Shown: positions 41,005 through 55,096, counted from the stretch's first letter. The stretch: DNA of 64,000 nt from Synaphobranchus kaupii (GCA_029718625.1 CM056376.1:23303869-23367868), one strand, 5' to 3'. Translations and numbers: made by a program. Notes: generated from the sequence alone by a model not told the origin.

Positions 41005-41390
41005 ATAGGCCGTCCAATCAGGAAAAATAAGGGGGCCTCACGGCATTCTCAATGAGATGCTAAAATAAGGCAGCAACAAACTGCAGGAAGAACTGCTAAA
41101 TCCGTCCAATCCCCTTCTGAGTACAGGCTACTTCAATGAAGAAATAATTCCCATCCTTAAGAGCGGAGATGGATTCAACCTCAACAATAACCAGCACATT
41201 AGTACGAACAGTAATGTGTGGACGGTGCCTCTGTAGCATCATAAACAAAATAGTCTTACACATCCTTAATGAACACAGTACCACAAGTAGGAGTCAGATG
41301 TGCTTTTCACCACAACGGCACACTACGGTTCACATTTACATTCTATGCAGTCCAACTGAGGACCAACTTTCATAAAGCATTTCATTCTGT
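41005..41390 (+). mobile_element. L1-like LINE reverse-transcriptase fragment
   Basis: Plus-strand translation, with several stops and frame breaks, reads GP.GILNEMLK, then EEIIPILKSGDGFN, then VWTVPLCSIINKIVLHILNE and SQMCFSPQRHTTVHIYIL. These follow the order of reverse-transcriptase blocks in L1-clade LINEs (the G-P-D-G-I-L-N-E-M-L-K and I-F-K-S-G-D blocks). It is a decayed partial copy. Confidence 0.75.
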
Positions 41391-41929
41391 TTAGCACAAA
41401 GGATTATTTTGTTCTTGTTATAAAATCAATGTTTACAGGAAATATATGAGGAGTTAAAATTAGAAACAAAGAGAACAAACTCAGGGTTGTGGATTGAGAT
41501 GCTCGACCCCGTTTAACATTTACATATCAACAGACCGGTAAAGAATAAAGAAGCAATCTACAAATCTTAGTGCAAAATATTATCCTCAACTTTATGCATG
41601 AATAAAGAAACAATGTGCAAATACTGGGTCTCACTCGACATGATGAGGAAATTAAAATTACATTTCCTTGTCACCTAATGAAGGAAAATTAAGTAAATTA
41701 CATCCAACAAGTAAATGCACTTGTTACTGAGCCAAAAGAGACAGTTTAGTTATGACACACGGATTACCTAACAAAGGTAAAAAAATAAGAGCGTGCAAAC
41801 AAAGAGACAGAGCAACACTTTCCTTCAAATAAAAATAAGTTATTTCCAAAATTGCAATGTGCCCAAATTTTCTAAAGAATTCCCATTGGGGAGATACTTT
41901 CAATTACCCCTGGAAAAAAATGCATTTTT

Positions 41930-42090
41930 TAAATAATTACTATTGTTATTAATGTGGTACTCATGGACTGACAAAGCCCTATCTTGTTTTTAATTTGTTT
42001 CTCGGTGATTGTTGTTAATGCATTGGCAACATGCACTTCTTGCGTGTTATGCCAATAAAGCCCTTGAATTGAGACAAAGAAAGACAGTGA
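41930..42090 (+). mobile_element. L1-like LINE 3' tail
   Basis: It contains atgccaataaagcccttgaa followed by a degenerate ga-rich tail, typical of L1 3' ends in fish. It probably belongs to the same insertion as the reverse-transcriptase fragment about 0.6 kb upstream. Confidence 0.6.
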
Positions 42091-44579
42091 GAGAGACGGC
42101 ATCAGCTGTGCAGTTGATCGCCATCATGCGAGTGCTGTGTTGATTACGCAAGTGCAGACCTAAATCTGTCTCTCCAAAATATCACATCAAATTCCTAACT
42201 TAAAAAACTAAAAAAGTCCAAGTAAGAAATGGCATTAATGAAAAATAATTTGAAAACGACAGCAAATATTTTAAAATAAAATCCTACTGAACGACAAAAT
42301 CACATTGATTATGTTTTTTCTCTTTCTATGTAAAATGACTAAAATTATAAAAGGCATGCTCAGAGTGAAGAAGGAACACTGCAAAAAATAAGCAAAACAG
42401 CATTTTACCAAAATACTTTTAATCCTACACAAGTATTTCACTACGTGCATGAATAATTTCACGCTTTTTTTTGTTTTGGAAAAAAGATATTTACAAGCAT
42501 TTTATTTTTGAGAAGTTTATAAACTTCTTTACATTGGCGTGGGGGGTTGGATCTTATCTACTTGTATAATTTCACATAAATTATAATTTTCTATTTATAT
42601 ATACATCTTTTATATAACAAGTGCATCTTTTAACATGATAAATTAAAATACACAATACATGCTGAAAATAAATGACAACATGGGGAGCAAGCGAATGCAA
42701 GGTTCTGTCATAATAGACTGTCCCTCCAACTGGAACTAAATTGTCAAGAAAATATAGCTTTATTTCTTTGCTAGGCAGAGAACCAGGTTTGTGACATGTG
42801 ACTGTACTTTGTCATGCGTAAGGTTGAGGGTAATATTATGCACTAAGATATTATGATGTTGGGGGTGAGAACATTATCTCCACAGCCAATTAGCATTTCA
42901 GAAACACTGACAGTGACCTCCTTCCATATTGCGTTACAGCTCACAAGATGTCAATGTCTTAAAAATATGCATGTTGAGAGAGAGAAAAAGAGAAAGAAAG
43001 AAAGAAAGAGAGAGAGTTGCATTTGCCTTTAATTGTTATACAGTATTATGTCAGGGTAGAATTTTTAGAATAAAATAAAAAAATTTAATTTGAGATGTTC
43101 AAAGTGAGGCATATATGGTAGGTTGAATGATATGTTTTTGTACTGAAGGAGGAAGGACCATGGGAGCCATTGAGAGATTCAACGCATTAGTCACCTATGG
43201 GTTGAAAACCCTGGCTTAGTGGGAGCTGGACATAAGACTCAACTAGGCACCAGGCTGCAATCTCCAGCAGATCTGGGCTTAAGTGTGTCAATGCTCGCTC
43301 CACATGGGATCTGCAATATTCAATATCTGGAGACGAAGACAATGCCCAGGCAAATTAAGTACCTGATTGGATTTCAGGATGGCAAATTCCCATATTATTA
43401 ATTGTATATGAACTCCCAGTTGCCTAGGAACAGTAATACTGACGGAGAGGAGTAGGACTAAATCTCGTTTTCACAGGCCATCTCAACCTTTGAAAAATGA
43501 AACCCCATCTGCTTGGAGTCCTCACGGACAGGCGCTTCACTGCAAGCAGCACTGAGGAACGCTCGCTTGATAGACGTGATTGTGTACTGCTGAGGTCACT
43601 TACATGTGTGGGAGGAATGAACCTTAAAACACTGTTTAGTAAAATGCCTAGAACCTAGTCTCGTGGTAAATCCAACTGTCAGTCAACCCCTCTGTACAGA
43701 GACATGTCTCACCCTTCCCAAAGTCAAACCCCTATTCATCAGACACATGCTCCCCCTAAGGGATGTCAGAAAAACTGCATTTGCTGAAAATTAAAACAGT
43801 TCAAATCATAGAATGAGGGTTTATGCATATTATACATAGGTAATGAAAAATATATGACATTCCGAATGCAGACACTACAATATTCACAAAGTTAATTGTA
43901 TTTTTCATTTTAATAAAAGTAGTTAACTTTTAATGCAAGTCAAGTGTGCCACCTAAAGAATCCCTGCTGGGGAAAGAATGTGCTGCTAAATTAATAGTTA
44001 AATGAATAGTTGTTCGTAACCCTGGCTGTAAAAAATTCTCTCATCTATATCGAGAAGGTTGCTGCACATTTCATTGGCTCTATGTCTGAAACTGGATACG
44101 CTCTAAAATTCGGCTTGTTGCCAACAAGGCACTACATGGCACAATTCCCAGGTACCTGCATACATTCAGTACTTTACTTCTTAAACTTTTTTTTTGCATA
44201 ATCTGTACTTTCAGGCGTCCCCATGGCCACTGTCCCCAGATCCTGGCTTTGTGTCATATTGTACATTCCCTTGTCTTTTTAATAATGTACTTAAATTTCA
44301 AATGTGATGGTTTAATTGTGTAAATATTAGTCAGATGATGGTTTTCCCCCTGCGGCTTGGCATTTTAAGTTTGAGGCAGTCCCAGTTTGAGAGCGATACT
44401 CTGCTCATGATCGGTAAGTCTATTCAGGGTGCTCTAGTTTGGAGGCGGTTTGGGAGGCGATGACGGTGACACGGTAGTCACCAGCGTGACCTTCTAAGCT
44501 CCAGACACGCTGGCCTCAGCCACCGTGCTCCACCGCTCACTAATTGGGCACTTTCCTGGCACAAATGCCACAGACAATT

Positions 44580-44606
44580 GGGGGGGGGGGGGGGGGGGGG
44601 GGGGGG
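44580..44606. repeat. Poly-G run (27 bases)
   Basis: A pure G tract, followed about 90 bases later by a GT microsatellite (44698-44717). Confidence 0.95.
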
Positions 44607-46134
44607 CGCTGCAGGTGAACTTCGAATCAGCCCGCCTCTAATTGTGGGCCGTCAGACTGTGCAAAGCTGGCTGTAGCCATTTCATCGCACTGGACAGTGT
44701 GTGTGTGTGTGTGTGTGCCTTAACTTTGAAACACCAGAGCAGACGGACACGGTAAGGCTCACAGAAGGCCTGAGGTGTGTTCACCTGCCGTGCACTGCTT
44801 TCAGATGTTACCGGAAAGAGTACACAGTGCCAAAGACAAAGCACAGCAGAGCATGGAAAGCACGCCAGGGATGTGTACGCCGGGGATGTACACGTTGCCT
44901 CAAAACTGCACTGACTCAACCAATCGCTATGGAAGCAATTCACCTACAGCACCAATGTTTCCTCATGACGTTTCGTTCGTGTGAATGCTCGCTGTGGGTC
45001 AGCACTGATCACTTCAACTTAAAATACCGAAACAGTGCCACACAAAAAAACCCCTGCCTAACAGGGGATTTCTCAATGACATTTTAGACATCGTTCAATC
45101 CTCGTGTTCAATGCACATGTAAATTGCTGAAAGATAACCAATGGTTTAAATAAGGATATCACAATCAATTCAGTTGTGCTCGATGCTTAATGGCTGCAGT
45201 GCTCCAATGCATAAGTCAGGGAATAGTTAGACACATTTTTTATTTTAAGCGTTTTTTTATTACTCTTCCCAACTGTATCCACTTCATGAAACAATGTCAA
45301 TTATCCATGTAAATCAATGTGATAACTATAATAAAGATTAAATAAATTATAAGCATAGTTATTAGTTTGGCTCACACCGGCTACCAGTGTACAAAGCATT
45401 AGAAATTACACTACAGAAATAAGTGCAATATCTTCTATAAGCTTACAAACTACACAAAAAGCACCATCTTAATCAATTAATATAACTGATAAAATTATCA
45501 TCATTACAATCAAATTACACTTTTCTGCCAAATCATCAGATTCAACTTCAGCTACATGTATCATACGATGCAAAGCTATGCAGTGAAACAAGCTGAAGAA
45601 AAAAAAAATTATCAGGACACAAATCTCTACCATCAAGACTGTCGGGGAAGTGAGGTTTAAGGAAAAATGTGTTTATTTTTCTGAATCCAGCAGTTCTAAC
45701 ACTCAACGCCCTTGTTAAAATGCCCAGCACACTGAATACTGAACACAAGCGGTGTCGTGTGCTAAAACCCCTCACTCAACCATACATTTACTTATATTCA
45801 ATAAATGTAATTGAATAATTATTACAAATGACAATCATCAATTAAATAGATAGGTCAGTCGAACAGTAACCTGGTGGATCAACCAACAAGTCAAAACAAG
45901 GTCTAAATCAGGTCTTTAGATTAAACAATTTTATTACAGGAAAAATTGTCACAGAGTAATGAATTGGAATCGTACATTCATTAATGACCGTAGGCTCACT
46001 GCTTATACTTTACAAAAAGGAAGACATTAAAACCAGATGTTAAATTGAAGTTACCAGAAAAGAGAGAGAGATCAACCAGAACTTGCCAGAATAATCCAAT
46101 TTCAGCACAGGGTGAATAAAAGAAATGCCAGCTA

Positions 46135-46725
46135 CAGTTGAAGTCAGAAGTTTACATACACTTAGGTTGAAGTCATTTAGACTCATTTTAAACCACTCCA
46201 CAGATTTCATGTTAGCAAACTATAGTGTTGGCAAGTCAGTTAGGACATTGACTTTGTGCAAGACACAAGTAATTTTTCCAACAATTGTTTACAGACAGAT
46301 TATTTCACTTTTAATTCACTATATCACAGTTCCAGTGGGTCAGAAGTTTACATACACTAAGTTGACTGTGCCTTTAAATTTTTTATATTTGGTCGCATAT
46401 CCTTTGCATGCCTTGACTTCCTGATATCTGTGACCCAACAACATCAAAAGACTCTTGATATCTTATTTTCTGGTACTCTTACAAGCGATACTATAACGTC
46501 TCTGCATTTGAATGGATCTCTATGGGAATTGGGGTGTGGGACTAGATTTAGCTGTAAATTACACTGGAACAGTATGGAAACACGTGGTTGGCTAAATGGC
46601 TCTAAGTCATCAAGGGTCTGAGGTATCAAACAAGCCTCAAACCATCACTCTGCTGCCAGATATGAAGTAGATATGGATGGATCACTTTAAGGGTTGTTTC
46701 TCCTGACAAATTTTCATTATACATT
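46135..46725. mobile_element. Truncated Tc1-like element with IR/DR-type left end (cassette copy D)
   Basis: After TA, the left end cagttgaagtcagaagttta is the classic fish Tc1 (Sleeping Beauty-like) terminus. An inner direct repeat, gtcagaagtttacatacact, recurs near 46340, giving the IR/DR layout. From about 46382 the sequence switches to the shared cassette: atttggtcgcatatcctttg, then caaaagactcttgatat at 46445-46461, ending near 46720. No right terminus was found, so the 3' half is lost. Confidence 0.85.
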
Positions 46726-47712
46726 CTCTATCGAAGGTCGTAATCTCAAAGCTATATACCCGACAAGACATTGCGATCTACCGACCTTCTTCTGATGAAT
46801 TTATTTCCCTTGCACATTAAATGTAAGCTTCAATTTCAAGATTAATTTCAATAATCCTTTTTACAACCTAATCTTGTAAAAAAGAGACAAATTACTTGGT
46901 TATGCGCACTGTGGTTTCACAGCATTGCTCGTTACAAATTACATTTAATTTATTTCACCATTTGTGATACTGAAGCCACAGACCAGCTAGCCAAAGCTAC
47001 AGGAGCTGATATGCAAAAATGTTGAGTGTGAATAACTGTTGCCTAGCCCACTGTGAGTGGAAAATGCTTTATTTAGAATAACTAAATGGATTTACACAGC
47101 CTGCTGAATCCAAGCTCATTGCCATAGCAACAGGTAGTCAACATTTAAGAGCGAAAGTCACAGTTTTCACACTGTGATGGTTTCTATTGATCTGTCTAAG
47201 CCTTTTGAAGAAAGTCTGTGGCCTTTCACTTCATTTGTTCTAGGGGGCCTGTTAACAGTACCACCTGCTAGAGAAAAAGACAATCAAATAAGTTACGGTT
47301 AAAAAAGACCCAGAACACCGGTAACTGTGTCTCTTTAAGGCGGGCGCTTGTTCTTCATAGTCTGCGTTACCTAGTGGTGACAGGCACCCAAATTATTTAA
47401 GAAACAACATTTAACCTAAGTCCTGAGTCCTCTCCAAGGCTCCTCAACTGGGTCAGGCCTTCATAGTGCTGCTCCCAGACCAATCTAGAGATGGCAGCAC
47501 CAGTGAGTGAAAGTTACTCCATCAGAACAATCTTTAGTCTGCGTTACAAACCTTTTGCGAGTTAGAGACAGCAATTTGGTGGAGTGACCAGTTACTCCCA
47601 ATGGGAAAGGGCTCAAAACAGCTCCTCCTGGGGGATTCACACCTATTTACATGACATTTTCACATTGTGGACATGCTTCCCCCTAGAGCTGTGGGGCGGG
47701 GGCGTGGCACTA

Positions 47713-48438
47713 AGTTGTGAGAAAAGGGGAGGTCAGAGCGGGGGCCTGACAGGCAGTCAGTACCTCAATTAATCCCAGAACAGGCCACCCCCCAGGGGGA
47801 ACTGCCAACTTTCTCAATCTACAGATCATTTTCTCCAAATGTATAAACATAAAGATAAGGACTGAAAGAGTGTTTTTCCCAACTATTTCAGCTGCAGAGT
47901 GGGGTATGGTGTTGTGCAGCCGTTATTTTCAAAGCTGAGTAGGTGCTCAAAAAGCCAGCCTGTTACAGTCAGACTTAAACTGTGGTTTACAGGTTTTAAG
48001 CTACATTTACAATGTGCATTATAGTTAAAGGGCCATAGTGCTTACTGTGGATGACAGAAGAGCAAAAAAAAAAAACAGAAGTTGTGAGAAAAGGGGAGGT
48101 CAGAGCGGGGGCCTGACAGGCAGTCAGTACCTCAATTAATCCCAGAACAGGCCACCCCCCAGGGGGAACTGCCAACTTTCTCAATCTACAGATCATTTTC
48201 TCCAAATGTATAAACATAAAGATAAGGACTGAAAGAGTGTTTTTCCCAACTATTTCAGCTGCAGAGTGGGGTATGGTGTTGTGCAGCCGTTATTTTCAAA
48301 GCTGAGTAGGTGCTCAAAAAGCCAGCCTGTTACAGTCAGACTTAAACTGTGGTTTACAGGTTTTAAGCTACATTTACAATGTGCATTATAGTTAAAGGGC
48401 CATAGTGCTTACTGTGGATGACAGAAGAGCAAAAAAAA
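47713..48438. repeat. 367 bp tandem duplication
   Basis: Copy 1 (47713-48079) and copy 2 (48080-48438) are identical by eye over their shared length, apart from the A-run near the end. The unit starts agttgtgagaaaaggggagg and ends in an A-rich tract after acagaagagc. It has no coding content and no known repeat ends. It is either a very recent segmental duplication or an assembly artefact. Confidence 0.95.
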
Positions 48439-50420
48439 GGATCAAGGGGGTTGAGGAAGCATTTGGCAGAAAAATAACACAGCTTTCTGTCTTTTTATAA
48501 CAGTGAGACTAAACGACAGGTAGTAATGCTGATCATACAACAGTTTTTATTTATTTATTTTTTTTAAACTGTGTGGGGTACCACACAGTCACCAGGCTGA
48601 CAGCCTTTCTGCAAGCTGAATCACAGTAATTAACAGCAAAGAAATCTCACTGTACACACAACCACTTTTTTTGTTCAAGAAAGATTCATTGTTTTCTTTT
48701 GAGTGTTGTCTGAACTGAGAGAGGGGAAAAAACAGGGCTATAGAATTCACAAGTGAAAAACACTAAGCCAAGCTGAGTTCACAGAACGCTACAGGCATTT
48801 TTATCAGGAGTGAAAATCAAAACATAACTTGTACTCAGTCGGTACGATTCAGAAAAAACAAAAGACAGACACCATATCAAACTGAATATGTGAATTAGCC
48901 TATTAACAAAACAACCATTGTTATTGGGTTTTTTTTTTCCTTTCTGACAAGAGTGAGTCATTCAAAGTGAACAAGTGAGTGCTTATCTAAGATAGCAGAG
49001 CGCTTCACTCAAGAAACAAAAGAGAATCAACAGCTCTGAAATGGAGTTTACACACCATACAATTAAAAAAGAAAATCTGGGTCCAGCTGCATTACGAGTA
49101 ATTCCGACAATAGCAAACCCTGTCAGAAAGTCATGAAAAGGAAAGACACGCATCTTAAGCTCATGTGCAAAACAAGATTAACATATGGCAATATCTTACT
49201 AACAAAGCTGTATTAACATTGGGTTCTGGGCGAATCAGACACACAAAAATGCACAGGAAAAAAAACAAAACTAAAATATGCCCAATGACCCCCGTGTGAC
49301 TGCTTTTTCCAGATTTTATTTGTACAGGAAAGATGATACTACATTTCATACGAATAACATTTCAACAGCTTGAAAGGCAAAGACTATCCATCTGCGGGGA
49401 ATGGAAAAATAACCACTTAGAAGTCAAAGAAAGCAAAGGCTGGGTGTGTCACGCTAGTCGGCGAATGTTACCCATATGCACACTGCTGGGTATGCCAGGT
49501 AATGATACAATATCCAATTAATACCTCCTCCCTCGGTTTGTATGGGATGGCACATTTCACTCAGTCCAGTGGATGAGTGTCCAGCTAAACTGCCTATGGG
49601 TGGACGGGCGAGGCCTGAGTCAGCACCCCGCCACTGGCGCTGACCTCAGCGCATCTCCATCAGCCTCACGACCCCACTATGGATGGAGTGTGGAATTACC
49701 GAAAGCTTCATTAAGAACCGTGTACCTAAACCCTGAGCAATTATGAGGACCTCTCTCCAATATCGAAACATAAGGCAACGTAGCAGGGGAACAAATTATA
49801 AATTAATATAATAATTCTGCAAGGTTGGATTTATATTTTATATACAGTATATACTGTAATAAGGCAACAGTCCAGGGGTCCACATCAGTCATTATTGTGT
49901 CGTATGCAAGTGTCTGTCTTTTCAAGCAGCAGTATTTTAAATTAGCCTTATCGGCAAAATAAGGCTAGGGCTACACCTATCTATCAAGATGGGCCTTAAA
50001 TGATTTCTGAAACTCTCAGTGCTGTAGCCGTTGTTCCTTTCTGCTTCACATGAGCAGATAGTGAAGCACCGATAGAAGTAACAGACTGGTATGAGTGTCA
50101 CATAATGACCAAGGTCTGGGCCCCATTGCAGAGCCAACGCTCCAAATGAGCTCAACATATTTAACTCTAATTAAAAGTACTGGATTCACATGGCAACGTA
50201 TCGAGCCAATTTCATGGAGGATATCCGTCCAGTCAGTTTATCACAGAAAATTAGAGGTCACCCTTCAGCGTCGAGCGTGTTTTTAAAAAAATCTCTCATT
50301 TAAACGGTTGGGGCCGTTCTGCGAGCCTTCTCCGTGTCTGCCACGATAAGCACGGAAAAAGCCTACAGAGTGGAATTCTCCGACAGGACTCACCTGGTGG
50401 GAGGCTGGGTGGGTGGTTTG

Positions 50421-50651
50421 GGGGGGGGGGGGGATTTATCAGGGATGCCCGCTTGCCCAGCCCACCCACCTCTCTCCTTGTCTGTGTGGGTGAGAGCTTT
50501 CCTTTGTCAGCAGGGCTTACTCACGCACCCTGCCCCTCCCTCCCCCTCTCCTGCTCTCCGCACACCCACACCTGGGACAGTGTGCACCCACGTCCTTCCA
50601 GGGACGGGGGCACGGCTTCGCTCGTGGTCGGGGGGGGGGGGGGGGGGGGGG
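50421..50651. repeat. Poly-G tracts flanking a C-rich block
   Basis: G runs at about 50421-50433 and 50630-50651 bracket a C-rich stretch. A short TCTCC array follows at 50772-50795. Confidence 0.85.
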
Positions 50652-53623
50652 AACAGACGAGGAGAGGGAGCGCGACAGATGGCGTTCACAGCTCTATTTC
50701 TACCGCTGGACTTTCACTGCCGCTGCTACCCCTCCCCCTTCCCCCGCGCTACCAAAGCCATGCCAGCCTCTTCTCCTCTCCTCTCCTCTCCTCTCTGCAT
50801 AACTGGAGTCCATTCATCACCGGCTAAGTGTGAACTGAGTTAGCTGAGCTGCACGGCACAGCTCTCCATTCGCTAGCTGTCCTTTAAAGTGAATTTTATC
50901 TTTTTTTATCATACATGACCTTTCACTTACCAGTCAGCCAACCTTCTGGTCTACACAGTGGTCTTCAAATATATTCCTGAGTGCAAGCAAAATTTGTAAA
51001 TATGTACAAAATATGTAAATATGTGAAAACCTAATTCTACCAATGCCGCACGAATGAACATGACAATATACAAATAATAGCTTTTTTCACCTGATGATTA
51101 CATTTATTCACACCCCTGCAACCAGTATTTTTTGCATCCAGCATTGACATTAATGAACCAGAATAAAATCCCTTTATCTCGTCTTTTAAGAGGTTAGGCA
51201 CTACTCCGAGAGATCAGTTTTTCGGCTTTTGTTTATATTTTTAAGCAATTTGAATCCCAGATTTTCTCTTCTCTCTCGTTTTGTACGCTTTAATCGTATT
51301 CATAGGCTCGTACTCTCCTCTGGAGTACACGCGGTCTGTCGCCACTTCCTTTCAATCGGCAGTCCACCAGCTGAGCCGAGCTGTCATCGCGTCGGAGGAG
51401 AACACTTCACGCAGTTGGCAAATGCAAAACGTAGGCACCGGAGGAGTCGCTAACAATGAAGCTGGAACAAACCCTCCAACCGAAACCTTCCCTCGCAAGG
51501 TAATCGCATTTCTGGGTTTTTCCATTTACAAACGGCTTTCTTGAGTTCAAACCTTGTTCACTTGAACATTTCCTGTAGACTTGGATCCTTGCTTTGGATC
51601 CTTATGTCGGAATATCCACTGTCAACCGAGGAGGCTTTCAGCAAATAATAATAATAATCAAAATAAAAAAAACACATTTCACATTTTGAGGAGAATGCAA
51701 ATGTTCTCATGGTTATCTTCACCTTTTCCTGGTCTTGTCAGATAAAGCAAAGTCTAATCAAACCACAAACATAATCTTTCATACCGCTTCTGCACAGCCC
51801 ATCTGTGCCAGGTTTTTTTGGTGTTATTGTTTAGCAATAAGCTCCCATGCTCTTATGCCGTGGGGACCAGGTATATGCACAATTGCACACTCTTAAACTG
51901 AACTGCGTATTTTTGAGATTTTGTATCTCAAACAAGCCAGACTTTCATGAAAAACGAAAAGACCCACAAATGCGACCCCTAGGTTTCAATGCACAAGCCC
52001 ATAATAGTATTTTTTTCCCTCCTTCTGGCAGGGCAAAGACCACTCCAGTAGCTTTGAACGTCAGGGAAATGATCCTCCGGTGTAAACTGGCAGCATTGTA
52101 TAACCATTACCTGAGGTAAAATACCATGAGATTTACAGACTTTTGTGGCAGCGCCTTGACTTAAACGCCAACAAAAGAAGTGACTGAGACTGAACTGTGT
52201 TTTCATAGGTGTTAACATAGGTGTTAGAAGCTTCTGGAAAATTCTGAATAACATTAAAACATTATTTTTGGACATTTGGGTGTTACAGGAGTGCACGATG
52301 AATTCTTCAGAAAACCATTTCAAGTGCTCTTGTGAAAACGGCATTTAATCTGATTCTAGTTTACAGGCCAAATATCTACAATGTTTGGGCATATAATTAT
52401 GACTAGAATGACTGTGACAAAAATTCCCCTGAAGTTAGTGGTGATCTAAATGAGGAACTGTCCTTATTCAAATAGTGAGCATTTTTTAAACCGTACCCAA
52501 ACCACCTTAGAACACTAACATGCAATTCTTTGGGGTGTTCCTGCAACATGTACCTTTAATCAGATATGTTTTACTTGCCGTTTGAAAAACAAAATCTGTA
52601 AATCCTTGATCATTATGTTTAAAAATGAAAACGCGGCAGTGCTGTGGCAGGCCCCGCGCTCTCTTTTTGGAGCGCTTGCTTGGAATATGCCAATAACAAC
52701 CAAGCACTCCCTGTCTGTGGGTTTTATTCTAAAACGCAAACTGCCATGTCCCGAAAGACATTACGTCAGCTTATTTCCAGCTCCATTCGGACATAATATT
52801 TCAAAAGATAACAGGCAGGGGAATGAACGGCTATTGCTTCGTAAAAAGCCTGCGAGCCCTAGGCCCTAAGAGATGCTAAAGCCCATTGACGAGAAGGCGA
52901 GGCTGCCGGGCCTGAACCTCCGCGGTGATCAGACGGCGCGCGGAGCGTGACGTGGCGTGGGCTGGACAGAGGTCAGACCGTGGGGGAGGCGCTCCAGATC
53001 TGCTCCAATGCCTCATCAGTTCTACAAATTAACTCCCCTAACAAGTCCTCCACCAGACTAATGGCTTTAGAAAAGAAACTCATTTGCTCCTGGTAATGAA
53101 CACAGTTAACAATGCAAACATCCAGCTAATAAGTCAACTCCCACCACCGTTGACACTACCTGGTGCGCCACACGTCTCTGCTTGAGCTTTTAGTAAGGCC
53201 TACTGCTGTATGTTACTGCACCAAACCAGAGGCGATCAGTCAACAGCCAAGGGGGAACTCTTTGGGAAAAAGCGAGAGTTCAATCAAGTAATTCTGACTC
53301 TTGGAAAACAAACTCCCAAGGGAGACCAGGATTATGCCTGTAGTCAAAGGGGTTCAAGAACAGTAACCATTTTATTTTCGGGCTAGTGTTAAAAAAAAGT
53401 TGGTGCTAGAGAAGGGGTTAAATTTAAATTACAAATAAAATAAAATAAAATAACGAACAAAAGTTCTGTCGGGCTCTGTAAGTCTGCTTCCGCAGTCCAG
53501 CCTGAGATGCGGCCTGTTTGCGGAGAGCGTGGTGGCCCAGGGGAGGCGCTTGCATAAGCACTCAATAATGCTAATTCAGTCTCCCTTCCACGCCTTCCGT
53601 TCCTGCTCGCCCGCCCGCCTGCT

Positions 53624-53625
<2 letters not shown>

Positions 53626-53683
<58 letters not shown>
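53626..53683. repeat. (CT)n microsatellite
   Basis: About 29 CT units. Confidence 0.95.
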
Positions 53684-53686
<3 letters not shown>

Positions 53687-53822
53687 GTCAGCGGCAAATT
53701 TGCCACGCAGCAGCGGACGAGGGAAGCCCCCAGCCTGAGTTCCCAAGGTAACAGTCAGTTAGACTGGGGGCTGACTGACTCATTTGGAGGGAATCCTAGA
53801 ACACGGCTGCCCACTCGCCTAC

Positions 53823-53839
53823 CCCCCCCCCCCCCCCCC
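53823..53839. repeat. Poly-C run
   Basis: About 17 consecutive C bases, followed by A-interrupted C runs. Confidence 0.9.
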
Positions 53840-54644
53840 ACCCCACCCCCAGCTTCATCAGCACAACAAGCAAACAAAGAGCTGACATGTCCTCCCCACG
53901 CAGGAGCTACCCATAGTCGGGGGACACCGGGCGAGCACACAGCAGGCACCTCCAGCGGCCCGGCCGCCATTCAGCAATTAACACCTACGAGCCCAGACCT
54001 TTCACAGCAAGGGTTGAACACCAGCACCCCTGCCCTGCCCTGTCAGAGGGCGCTGAGGGAGGAGGATAGGGGACACAGAAGAAGAAACCCTTATCTCAGG
54101 CACCACAGAGTACATTTCCCATAGAGAACTTCAGGGGCAGACTGGCGTCTGTCTGATGAGGTGACTCTTCACACGAAAATTGAATAAGTTGAGGGGCCTG
54201 CTGCTGATGACGGAAGGTAGCCCACCGCACAATTATGGTACAAGAGCTGAGGTGGTGTTGCGGCAAAAAAACATGAATCACAAGCCACTGGAATTAATCT
54301 GTGTACATGTAAAGCAGACAATGTATAAAACGTGGCATTTATCTTGGTACCATAGAAGAAGAGATTGCAGTCTCTACAGTGATACCAACAGGGTATGCAG
54401 TACAGCTATATATACTGGTGCTTGAGCTTGACATCCTTTCTAGTAATGCACACACACAAAGGCAAATGAACAGACCCAGTCATTTGGCTTTTGTGAACGG
54501 GACGCCTAAACATCGCCACTAAATGCAACCATGAAGCTAAAGGTACATGCTAAAGAAGTGTAATGAAAGTACAGGCCAATGGGGCGTCTTCGCTGCGCGA
54601 CCTCGGCCGGACACAAACGAGGTGGAGGAGGAGGAAGGCGAGGA

Positions 54645-54775
54645 TGAAGGTCATTTAATTGTGAGGGCTGAGAAACCTCAATTAAAAGGCTATTAAAGGG
54701 GATCAACAGGCGTGTAATTAAACTCCTAATTAGTTCAAGGTCAATCAATTCCTGTAGGAGTTGGAGGAGGGTGTG
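54645..54775. promoter_or_regulatory. Candidate homeodomain-rich non-coding element
   Basis: This compact non-repetitive block carries many TAATT/AATTA-type words (catttaattgtg, ctcaattaaaag, gtgtaattaaac, cctaattagttc, tcaatcaattcc). That density resembles conserved developmental enhancers. The function is inferred from motifs only. Confidence 0.3.
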
Positions 54776-54951
54776 AGGGACAAATTGGTCCCAGGGACGA
54801 GGGGGTGGAGGTGACACCAGCACTGAAAAGTGTGTAACCTCTGGATCTGTGCAAGGTTGTGACGCTTAAATCACCTTTAACAGCCCATTATGATCATTCA
54901 CCAAAGCCCAGATAATGAATACCTATATACTATACAAAACTTTTTTTAAAA

Positions 54952-54973
54952 TTTTTTTTTTTTTTTTTTTTTT
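54952..54973. repeat. Poly-T run
   Basis: A T tract of about 22 bases. Confidence 0.9.
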
Positions 54974-55096
54974 GCATCTAAGCGCTTTTTGCCTCTGAAG
55001 GTCGGTCCTTAAACTTTTCTTGTTTGAGTGTGCGGGCTGAACATTGGAGCTTTACATTATATATTTTCATCCTAGTTTTCTCTTTTTTCATACCTA

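Noticed and set aside
50940..50985. 46-base minus-strand segment between an acceptor-like cactcag and a gtaagtg donor
   Set aside because: All three frames contain stops, so it cannot be an internal pebp4 coding exon.
51391..51520. Plus-strand frame ending at an AAG/gtaatc donor
   Set aside because: No acceptor or family similarity was found; the frame is short and isolated.
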